64,000 nucleotides of DNA, from the NCBI GenBank assembly GCA_003254885.1, contig QANT01005121.1:1-64000 (forward strand). Reading direction: 5' to 3'. Position numbers and translations under genes: made by a program. Of this stretch, positions 11,501-20,439 are shown in pieces (the first letter of the stretch is position 1; every line of letters begins with the position of its first letter). The stretch is from Purshia tridentata. Its lineage: Eukaryota; Streptophyta; Magnoliopsida; Rosales; Rosaceae. Under the pieces are notes generated by a model. The model was given only the letters and a program-made list of their open reading frames with translations, was not told the DNA's origin and made no database searches.

Positions 11501-13302
11501 GGCACCCTTTAGCCCATTCCCAGACCACCCCACTCATCCTGTTTTTTTCTATCTTCTATTTCACATACAGCACGCATCAGTCACCACTTTCTATTCTGTT
11601 CGGTCTTCACAAGCATCAGCCACCACACCAGCCATAGTGCTCCCCCTTGCTCACTTTTTTCTTATCTTTTTAATTTGAAATCCCAATTTTTAGTGTTTGA
11701 TTACTTGCTTGAGCAATTGTATTTACTTCCACAGAACTTATTAACTAAATTTTGGCATCTCCATTATCCCCTTGCTCACTATATGCAATAGCTATAGTGT
11801 CATGCAAATCTCTTTAACAACCATATTTTCAGAAAGTAGGTATCACAAATTTTTTGATGAGTAAACATGCGAAAAATTAAAAGAAAAAGAACAACACAAG
11901 TTGAAACTTAGTGAGGGACAATGCTGACCATTATCATCAGAAAGTAGATATCTTCCTTGGACTGTATGTTTGCAAATGCGCATCCCTTGAAAACCGGTAT
12001 CCTTCCTGTAAACTTGAAGGGGAGTAAATTGTAACAGCGTGAACATATCACCAACAGGGAAATAACCTAAACAAAATTGTAGAAAATATAACAACATACC
12101 ATCAAGACACAAAGAATTCAGAGCAAAAGCAATTGTGTTGTTGGATAAACAAAATAATAAAGAAAAATTCAATAACCCAGCAACAATGAGCACTATGGCG
12201 CTATATTAAAAAAGAAAAGGAATCTTGAGATAGTGGGCAACCATATTTTCTGTAAGTTCAGTTTTATGAGCACGATTGTAGTTAAACCAACTAGAATACT
12301 ATACCAGGGAAAAAAGGGAAAAGAGGGAGTCTAAGAAATTTGATTCTGTGATATTAAAGGCATCTTACAAATACAGGCTGCCATGTCCTTCAAACAGTTC
12401 ACCTGATTCCATCTAGCATAAGTCTAAACAATGGAGCATGAGAGTTTGAAAACTCACAAGTATCACTTTGGACTAACTACAAATAGGGACATATTTACAG
12501 CCTACCCGATGAGGGCGGCTGCCCACACTCAACTTTTTCGTACAAAATTATGCTTGCAAGTTGGTAATTGTTATAGTGCAAAATGCTCATGCCCCACATT
12601 ACTCCCATACTTATTAAAAGTAGTTATGTAAACTACATGGCATCACAGTTTTATATTTCAAGTTTTGGAAATTGTAAATTATAGTGATATTGTGGTACTC
12701 AACTACTCATACATCACAATTTACAACGAGAAATTATAAAAGTTAATCATTTATAGTTATGTAAATTTTACTTCTCAATATTTGGTTATGAAAAAATTAG
12801 TTCCATGAATTTCAATTGAAACTGTAAAATACCATTTGTAAGCAATGATCAATCATATTAATTAAACATTAACAGAAACTTTTGCTCCCTCCCTGACTAA
12901 AAGATCCTGCTATGTGGTCCAAATTGACTTTACATTCTCATACCCACATCAAAAATTTTGTTTTCTTTTTCGTTTTTAGTTTTTGGTAGATACTGCATGA
13001 AAGAAAAAGAGAAATTTCACATGCCCAATACGGAAAAAAGATCAAGATTCAAACTTCACAAGAAATGGCACAGAATATGAACCAAATAAACAACAACCTC
13101 GGCCGCAATTTGCCCAAGATTCAACATTTTGTTCCCATTTCCTCTGCTTTATCGGCAAAAAGACAGGATACCGAAAATCCAATTGAAATACGAAAATTGA
13201 AAATCACCTGATCCTGATGGCCGAGGTTCTTGGAGAAAATTGAAGGATGAATAATTGCAAGAAAACCAAAGATAAGTTTATTCTAGATATGGGCATTCTC
13301 AT
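5599..13302 (-). CDS. SPRING (C12orf49)-like Cys-rich secretory-pathway protein, 11 exons
   Basis: Exons on the minus strand: 13,302-13,208; 12,005-11,929; 11,289-11,214; 11,106-11,034; 10,909-10,858; 10,466-10,405; 8,637-8,574; 7,457-7,400; 7,281-7,195; 6,738-6,645; 5,691-5,599. All introns are GT-AG, every phase joins cleanly, and the total is 831 nt (276 aa plus stop). Residues 1-28 form a signal peptide or anchor (NLSLVFLQLFILQF). Cys motifs in order: RICKHTVQGRYLLSDDNG, SRCCPEKGEKFSC, then GCNIASQCCNSYEYCVSCC (about 83-101), the signature of the C12orf49/UPF0454 family. Next come FDYCAGRCRHNSESV, QSCESVCKSKGQSCVPNK, SCKGTCLASIGSDQ and the end HTRRLCPCA. Animal SPRING acts in the Golgi on S1P and SREBP processing; plants lack SREBP, so the plant role is open. 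Not one exon exceeds 95 nt. The gene looks intact, with TE scraps only in introns. Confidence 0.88.
8830..9280 (+). mobile_element. LINE (L1-type) ORF2 3' end fragment
   Basis: The plus strand encodes VERNKKIFEDYPGDW, SEDLWKRFRF and RASFWAS across two overlapping frames. These match the conserved tail of plant L1-type ORF2 after the zinc-binding domain (ERNxRxF, then a W-rich segment). The frame shifts and stops show a dead copy, and the 5' part is absent, as in a typical 5'-truncated insertion. It sits in intron 6 of the SPRING-like gene, in antisense. Confidence 0.65.
9290..9420 (+). mobile_element. LTR retroelement scrap (LTR end plus primer-binding-like site)
   Basis: CTATAAGCTTAAATTTTTTC is followed by GGTATTAGAGCTTTGG, close to the initiator-Met tRNA primer site found just after many plant 5' LTRs. 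A related stretch recurs at about 9,525-9,595 (TTCCTATAAGCTTAAC). Only a fragment remains. It is a fossil in intron 6 of the SPRING-like gene; the lineage is uncertain, possibly Ty1/copia. Confidence 0.3.
9624..9730. repeat. Short direct repeat, period 77 bp
   Basis: ATTAACTCAAATATCTAATA starts at 9,624 and again at 9,701, both followed by GTTAGACTA. This is a local duplication in intron 6. Confidence 0.8.
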
Positions 13303-13454
13303 CGTGGACAACGAATTGTAAAGTAGATTTTTGGAGGAGTCTTGGTTCTGAGAAATGCTGTTGAGGATCGGCCGGGTTGGAACGTCAACACTTTGGGAGG
13401 AGGAACGTCTACACCTCGTCCTGATGCCTGTATAAGTTGTATGACTGATAAAGA

Positions 13455-14060
13455 AATTTTGAAAATTAATTAAAAACAGCTCTGAACTTAAAAGAAAACA
13501 CCCAAAATTCATACGAACTCAACTTGATTAGTACTAATTTATTATATAGTCAAATTATTAATTTTTTTTTAGAGTATTTTCGTAAAGTATAAGAAGTCTA
13601 AATTTAATTCTAAAAAATTAAAATATTGTAGTCTTTTGAAAATTCATAAAATAATCTCTTGAACTCCAAAAAATACACTGCCTACATTTTTTACTTTCAA
13701 AACATTAACACTACTTTTCTTGTGAATACTTGCTACCCAAAAGACTTCTTGTTTTTAGAGGAAAATAAATTCTTAACATATTCTTGAATTTCCGTAAAAT
13801 CTTAAAATAATTTCCTAAAATAAGCTTTTGGTAATTTTCAAAATATTTTTGAGAATCTTTTCAAGATTTCACGGAAATTTTAAAATTTTTCTAAATTTAT
13901 TTTAATTTTTTAGAAATAAATTTGAAACTCTCAAAGGGAAAATTGGCAATTTGATCTCATAGTAAATTAGTACTAGTCAAGACGAGTGTATAGAAATTTT
14001 CCGCATACTTTTTTGAGTTTAGAGCTATATTGTAATTAATTTCCAAGTTTGTAAAAATAG
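13455..14060. mobile_element. MITE-like element, long-TIR family 2, copy 1
   Basis: It starts with AAAATTAATTAAAAACAGCT and ends with AGCTATATTGTAATTAATTT, which are imperfect inverted repeats. Inner blocks match too (left: CTTGATTAGTACTAATTTA; right: AAATTAGTACTAGTCAAGAC). Related sequence occurs at 45.6-46.1 kb and 51.0-51.3 kb. It lies just upstream of the SPRING-like gene, so it could sit in or near its promoter. Non-coding. Confidence 0.6.
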
Positions 14061-14428
14061 ATAAATAAAAAAGTCACACGTGGTACACATTAAGAGATGA
14101 GTTGGAGTGCGGGTTTTTTGGGTTTTAAGATTGGAATTTTAGGTTTAGGGTTTTAGGATTTTGCAGTTTGTTCGGCACTAGCCTGCCAAATAGAACCAGA
14201 TAGTTTGGCAGAATACTACCTAGGCCTCGGCAATGGGCCGGGCCGGACAAGCAGGGCTTCGGGCCTTGGGCCAAATGGTGAGGCCTAATACTACCAAACG
14301 AAATATATTTTTTTCAACAAAAAAATTTCGTTCAACAAGTGTTATGTCAAATAGTATATAACTGATCAACATGTGTCTTCTTTCTCATAATTAATGTATG
14401 CAAATGTAATAGAGAAAGTCTGTTTGTG

Positions 14429-14910
14429 GATGTGACCCCAACAATATCAAAAAGTAGCAAAAAAAAAATCAGACATAATATCATCACCACGAAGACAGCT
14501 ATGCCACTCAAATTATTTGTGTTCAACTAACTTAGCAAACACTACATTTTTTTTTTTCCAGCCTTCTCTTTTACCCTATGACGGTGTCTGACATTGCATA
14601 TTGTTTTGATTGTTGTTATATTCGATGGATGTGACCCCAACAATATCAAAAAGTAGCAAACAGGATCTGTTAGTCTTATACGTGTAATCATGATCAATAT
14701 ATATGGAAATGCATGTAAGAGATCAACACACGTAGGGTGGGTCCAAAAAAAATCAGACATAATATCATCACCACGAAGACATCTATGCCACTCAAATTAT
14801 TTGTGTTTAACTAACTTAGCAAACACTACATTTTTTTTTTCCAGCCTTCTCTTTTACCCTATGACGGTGTCAGACATTGCATATTGTTTTGATTGTTGTT
14901 ATATTCGAAT
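14429..14910. repeat. Imperfect tandem duplication (about 199 and 283 bp)
   Basis: GATGTGACCCCAACAATATC starts at 14,429 and 14,628. Each copy later contains AATCAGACATAATATCATCA and a block ending in GATTGTTGTTATATTCGA. The first copy lacks an 85-bp internal stretch (CAGGATCTG...) present in the second, so either the first was deleted or the second gained it. Confidence 0.9.
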
Positions 14911-15368
14911 CATCCCTTTCCTTTAAGATGGTCAAAATTTGCTTCGGTTTCACTATACTATTGGACATATCCATAAATAAAGAACTCACACCTTCAATGC
15001 AGATAATGTCCCGACAAATGAATGTCCTTCACCATAATCCAAAATCCTATGGTTTGCACTCCACATATCACGGTTAGCGTCCATTCATCCTCATTACCAT
15101 TGTGCACACCTCTGGAGTCTCTAGCATCTTTAGCATGTATGATTATTATGTACGATAATATTTTCTGCAAAGTTAACAGGTTTTGTGCCTCCTTTAGTTA
15201 TACAAAGCAATTGAGCTGTCATAAAGCTGGGATGAGCCATGTTCTTATGCATGTTGTTGATGGGACAATTTGGCTCAAGTTATTGAAATATTGTCAACTT
15301 TCTAGTGTTATTTCTAATGTTTCATTTCCAAATAATCTTACAATGGTAAAATGAGTGTGTGAACCTCT

Positions 15369-15370
<2 letters not shown>

Positions 15371-15436
<66 letters not shown>

Positions 15437-15440
15437 NTTT
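15371..15440. repeat. Homopolymer T run with an ambiguous base
   Basis: About 66 T in a row, then N at 15,437, then TTTT. The run is long enough for its length to be an assembly estimate. Confidence 0.9.
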
Positions 15441-15779
15441 TGTCGATGCGAACCATCTTAGTCAATAACTCTATTCTTTTTGTGTTTCTTATATATTGAT
15501 AATAATAATAACAAGTGCAAAAGATTTCATATTTTCTTAAATTGGTTTAGTCAAAGCTCAATACATATAACTTTAGAGCCGTTGGTTTGAGTGGTGATGT
15601 CCTTGATTTGAGGTTGACTACTCTATTGGTAATAATTCTTCCTTCGTGTGATAGGAGCGTATATAATGTTTCAATTTGTCTTGAATTAAATGCTAATACT
15701 TATTTCCTCACTTTTGAAATGAAGGAATTCAGTGACAATTCAAAACTTCAGAAGATTTCTCATAAATTCTGTTAACTTC

Positions 15780-15955
15780 AGGAAATATCTGGAGTATACT
15801 ATTTTGGTGGAAAGGGTAGGACTGTCAGGTCTTCTGTGCTTTAATACGACCCTAAACTTGCAGAGGAACTTTGGAATACCCAGTGTGATCTATTTTTAGA
15901 GTCACAGCTTGCTTCCAAGGAAACCTTCACTTCTGTATCAAATTATATATCATAG
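15780..15955 (+). pseudogene. C-terminal exon scrap of a short-chain dehydrogenase (FEY/WWOX-like)
   Basis: The plus strand from 15,791 reads GVYYFGGKGRTVRSSVL, one in-frame TAA, then YDPKLAEELWNTQCDLFLES and QLAS. The YFxGGKGRTV and KLAEELW blocks resemble the C-terminal end of plant SDR proteins of the FOREVER YOUNG/WWOX-like type, recalled from family knowledge rather than searched. No Rossmann TGxxxGIG or YxxxK block is present nearby, so only the last exon is here. It is followed 70 bp on by part of a different gene (SET domain), which suggests capture and shuffling. Confidence 0.45.
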
Positions 15956-16019
15956 GTAAGAAAAAGTGTAAAGTGTACATAAAAACAGATGTGTTCCTTG
16001 TTCTTTTTATTTTATTTTG

Positions 16020-16400
16020 AAGGATATATGATTGTGAAACAAGAACTGGCATATATGCAACTCGCGACATAAAAAAGGGGGAGCACCTGACTTATGATTA
16101 TCAGCATATGAGCACCTGCATAACGCTTTAATTTGATACTTTTATTAACTAATACATCCTTGCTTAACCTACTTTTTTTTTATCGAATCATTAGTTTGAT
16201 GGACTTTAAATTTGTACGTGTGCACTATACACCATCATTAATGGATGTGAAATGTGTTTCTATAGATCTAAATAAATTTAGCAGGTTTGTTCCAATTTGG
16301 TGCAGATCAAGATTGCCACTGTGGTGCTGTTGGTTGTTGGAAAAAAACTTGGGGGACAGGCCTACCAAGCCAAAGATGCCGTCAGTTGCTGCTTTGAAAC
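16020..16400 (+). pseudogene. SET/post-SET scrap of an ASHH3/ASHH4-type histone methyltransferase
   Basis: Two pieces separated by an intron-like gap. Piece 1 (16,024-16,104) encodes CETRTGIYATRDIKKGEHLT followed by YDYQ, the end of the SET domain including the catalytic-loop Tyr. Piece 2 (16,284-16,400) starts after a GCAG acceptor and encodes FQFGADQDCHCGAVGC, the post-SET zinc-binding motif, then shifts frame into LGDRPTKPKMP. The first donor is lost, so this is a pseudogene. Intact family members place these exons next to each other in the same order. The rest of the SET domain and the AWS domain are missing. Confidence 0.7.
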
Positions 16401-16891
16401 TAGTAGTTAGCATGCCCGGTGTCTGTGTCCTCTCCCAAACTGAAAGCAATTCTCTCTGCAAAAGATGTATGTATATAGGTGCCTATTTGCTTCAAACATT
16501 TTCCAAAATATTTTGCGTTGATAATAATTTCAAGTTCGATAGGAGGGCGTACGGTTAAGCAGGTAAGCGAAGGCTCTCTCTCTCGCTCTATGGTCTTGTG
16601 TAAAGCTCTTCCGCCCATTATTGATCTTCATTCTAAGCAGGGAAGCAGAAGCAAGAAGTCTTCAAAGAACTTTTGTGGTGTATAATTTTTTGTAATTAGA
16701 GGTTGTTTCCTATCCCCAGAAAAAGAAAAAAAAAAGGGATGTCTTTGTCATCCTAAATGCTAAATTTGTGTTTAACTACCATGTTTGGGATATATGGAAG
16801 GTTTCATAAGAACCCAATTTAACATTTATCCCCCGGTAAAGGTAGCAATCAGGTTGGAAGATATAGCTTACTTTGTTGATAAGTTCTTAGG

Positions 16892-17233
16892 TGAAAAAAT
16901 CTAGGCATCCATCCCAAAACCAATTGGCAATGAGAGGAGTAGCCCAAACCCTTATAAACCACTAGCAAGGCCCTCACATCTTCAATGTGGGATATCTCTC
17001 AACATGCCCCCGCACGTGTGGCATTATTTCAAGCCTAACACGTGGACAATTTATATTGGGTGACGTGGGAGCACGTGTGGCCGCTTAGGCGCATCACGTG
17101 GATAACCTGCTCTGATACCATGAAGAAATCTAGGTATCCATCCCAAAACCAATTGGCAATGAAAGGAGTAGTCCAAACCCTTATAAACCACTAACAAGGC
17201 CCTCACATCTTCAATGTGGGATATCTCTCAACA
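16892..17233 (-). mobile_element. TRIM (terminal-repeat retrotransposon in miniature), whole
   Basis: Two 113-bp direct LTRs, 16,892-17,004 and 17,121-17,233, each beginning TGAA and ending CAACA, flank a 116-bp interior. Perfect five-base target duplications TTAGG lie at 16,887-16,891 and 17,234-17,238. Next to the right LTR, on the minus strand, is TGGTATCAGAGCAG, the initiator-Met tRNA primer-binding site, which sets the orientation. The interior is rich in CACGTG-type motifs and carries no gene. The LTRs differ at about 5 of 113 positions, suggesting an age of a few million years at usual plant rates. It looks whole. Confidence 0.93.
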
Positions 17234-17239
17234 TTAGGC

Positions 17240-18270
17240 ACATAGTTAGGATCATTGCAAATGGGAAATACTTAACCAGATCACATAGCATGACCAGGTG
17301 GTGCTACAAAAATTTGACATTTTACAAATAGGTAATAACATGATATTGAAAGAATAGGAAGTAAACGACAAAAATGTTACAAAAAGGCATTTGTTGATTT
17401 TCAAATTATTAGTACTTTGAAGTGCTCTAAATATTTAATAATGAGTATTCTTTAACTCTTTAGATATTGATTGGAGTGTCAATGTATAAAATCTTAGGAA
17501 TCATATGATTATACTGAGAGTATGAGATGTGACAGTAGTATCCCTTATTAACAGCCTTTCTGAAATTTTGTTTTTCTTGGTTTTTGTAAGGAACTGATGT
17601 GTGGATGTGAACCAGAATTAAAAATCTTCAAATTGCTCCCCTTATATCTTCAGGATAGAAAAATTTAGATTCCTCTGGTGGAAGAGATGATAGAAAATAA
17701 GATTAGAATGTTCTCATATTTGTGGGCTACTAAGTTAGCTTAGGATTTATTCTGAACTTGGATTACATCCTGAACTTAGTAAATTATAAGTTTGTATTTT
17801 TTTTTTTTCGAAAAGATACAAAATTAGTGGAAAATATGAAAGTCTGCATGCAAGGGAAGCCTGAAGTAATAATCATCAGTCCAAGTCACTTGCCTGAAAC
17901 TACTCAAGGCTGTAATACTATTTAAGAGTAGAAGTGAAGTTTATTATACCCAAGGGTTTGGATCCAGTGAAATTGGCAGGCATGCTTCAATCAAATTATC
18001 AACAACCTTCCAGACAAAAATGAACAACCCATATGCAAACTGATCACCAACCAAGTCCTTAATGCAGTTTTGGCTTTGTAGAGTTTTATCTGCACAAATG
18101 GCTGCTTATCTTTTTTTGTGTGGTATTAAAAGGTAATATCTACAATGCAATGTCACACTATCTCTATGCTTACCCAGTTACCCGTTGAGTAATTCACACA
18201 AAACAATTGAGAGCGGCACCAAATTGAGGCCAACTTTTTGAATACTAGATAAGACCCAAAATAATAGGAG
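17240..18270. other. Intergenic, nothing recognised
   Basis: AT-rich DNA with no long ORF, no inverted-repeat ends and no family motif that I can see. Confidence 0.4.
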
Positions 18271-18279
18271 TTATGGTCG

Positions 18280-18362
18280 GCCAGTGGGACATAGGCTTCA
18301 TGGTTGAGAGGGAAACAGCCCGGCCCTGAAACTAGCTAGGACCCCTAAATGACCCCTAAATG
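18280..18362 (+). other. Possible organellar large-subunit rRNA scrap
   Basis: The stretch around GGTTGAGAGGGAAACAGCCC, then AGCTAGG and CCCCTAAATGA, resembles the conserved block of bacterial-type 23S rRNA (GAGAGGGAAACAGCCC...AGCTAAGGCCCCTAAATGA) found in plastid rDNA. About 80 bp are recognisable, with changes and a short duplication of CCCCTAAATGA. This is best read as a small nuclear insertion of plastid or mitochondrial DNA. Confidence 0.45.
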
Positions 18363-18974
18363 CAATTTATTTATAGATTAACAATGAAAATATGAAAGAT
18401 CAATTACAAAGAAATGGATGGCCTAAGTGGATGTGATGTGTGGATGTAATCATGTACACTAAACTTGGAGAGTCGTTCTTCTAGCATATTAATTATTGAT
18501 TTATATTTAGTAATTATGTGCTTGCTTTATTCCCTTCTTCGATTCACCTTGTCTAAATGGTATCAAATGTGAGAGAGAGAAAATGAAATATGCTACATTT
18601 ATGGGATGATATAACTTTGGGAAAACTTTAGCAAACGAAGGTGACATTTAGGCCTTTTTGCAATTAATCAAGGATGTGACATTCAAAATGTTCTAATTGA
18701 GAATTTCTCAAAGTGTTCTAATTGAGAGCTTCACTTTCACTTATGGTTCAATCAAGAATTTTCTTTGTCAACTCTGTCAAAGCTTTTGTTAAAATGGATC
18801 ATGTGCTAAACATATGACTAATTTGTAAGGACAAAAAAGTCATTTCACCTAAAAATAAATAAATAAATGAATTTTAATAAGTAAAAAAAAAAAAAAAAAT
18901 TTTTCCCTCCCTTCAATTCGCACCACCGCCAGCCCTGCACCATGCCGACCCATCATTCCCCCATCACCCAGCCC

Positions 18975-19330
18975 CACCCGCTATGAAAATCAACGACAGA
19001 TGGGTTTGAGTTGTTGTGGGTACTCTAAAAAGAACAATGATTGTTGGTGGGTACAATCTAGAGATACAGGAGGGTTCAATATATTTTCAAGAAGTGTGGG
19101 CACTACTTTTGGATGTGAGAAATGTGAATGCAACATCCCATTATTGTTTAGTAAATTGAGGCACAATTTTGTTACCAACAAAGGGTGTCCAGGACCCTTT
19201 AGAAGAGTCTGTAAGAACCTAAGAAATCATCTCAGGCACATTGGAAAAATCAAAGTTCAAAGTAGAACTCTTTGGCTTTGTGCTAGACTTCTTTTGTTTA
19301 TGGCTTCCAGAACCCTCCACAGACTGCCAT
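18975..19330 (-). pseudogene. Decayed coding-like segment, family unknown
   Basis: One minus-strand frame retains protein-like composition (for example SKGSWTPFVGNKIVPQFTKQ) across about 330 bp, interrupted by several stops. I cannot assign a family. It may be a transposon gene piece or a host gene scrap. Confidence 0.3.
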
Positions 19331-19654
19331 AAACAATGCAGAGGGAAAAATAGTATTAAAAAAAGATGAAAGTGAATAATTTTAAGAGTCAATTACAAAT
19401 AAATCAATGAAAATTTTTTATAGGACCCTTGTCCATCTGTTATTTAATTGCCTAAGCAGTAGTACTTTTTATTGATTAGTATACTCTTGTGAGATGTTAT
19501 TTTATTAAGGGAAATTTTAGTCATACTTAACAATTTTCTTTTGATACCCAATGTATATTTTAAACTTGAATATATCATTTTATCCCTTAGTAAAATTACC
19601 AATAAAGACAAATTATTACTTTTAAAAAATCAAATTTTCTTTCCATACCCCCTA

Positions 19655-19770
19655 ATACCCAACTCCTTTACCAGCCCTAACCCAACCATTCTCACTCATT
19701 CTCACTCTCACTCAATACCCAACTCCTTAACCAGCCCTAACCCAACCATTCTCACTCATCCTTACTTTCA
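19655..19770. repeat. Tandem duplication, about 60 bp
   Basis: CCCAACTCCTTTACCAGCCC and CCCAACTCCTTAACCAGCCC each continue into TAACCCAACCATTCTCACTC. This is a recent short duplication inside AT-rich DNA at 19.5-20.4 kb that has weak inverted ends and may itself be a MITE. Confidence 0.8.
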
Positions 19771-20439
19771 CTCACACCTTCTTTCACACTTACACTATCA
19801 AATATCAAACTAAATTCTAACATCAAAACAAGGGTTCTTAGACAGATAAATGGTAAAATTGTACCCAATAAGCCTCCAAATGAGGTATTCATGCATTTTG
19901 TGTAATTTTTCTGCATTTTTTTTCCATGTTTCAAACGTTTTAGAGATTTTCGGTTCACAACGTGTTCAGCAAACCAGAATTGAACACGACTACTGTTAGA
20001 GAGAACTAAATATTTGATGTTTATTTGGTTGGAGACAACCAAACATGACTACAATTTTAGTATCGGCTAACATAAACCGAACAAGTGAGAAATGTTTGGT
20101 TAATGCCAACCGAAGATTTGTGACGAACTCGGCACCAAAGCCGAATATGGCCTCCGACAGCATAAATGAATTCAACCCAAAAATTCAGTAAAACTCAAAC
20201 CAATAGATAAAATTTATATAAAAACAACAAACCCATCATAAAATACGGGTATGTGTGTAAAATTGTGGGTAAGGAGAGAAAATTAAAATAATGGGTTGAG
20301 TATCTATTAATAAGGTAATCTGGTAATTGGGGTTGGGTAAAATAAGAAAAAGCTATTTTGAAAAAGGTGGGTGTTGGGTAAATTAAGAAATTAGGTAACA
20401 AAAAAATATTGTTGGGTATAAATAGAAATTCTCTTTTAC

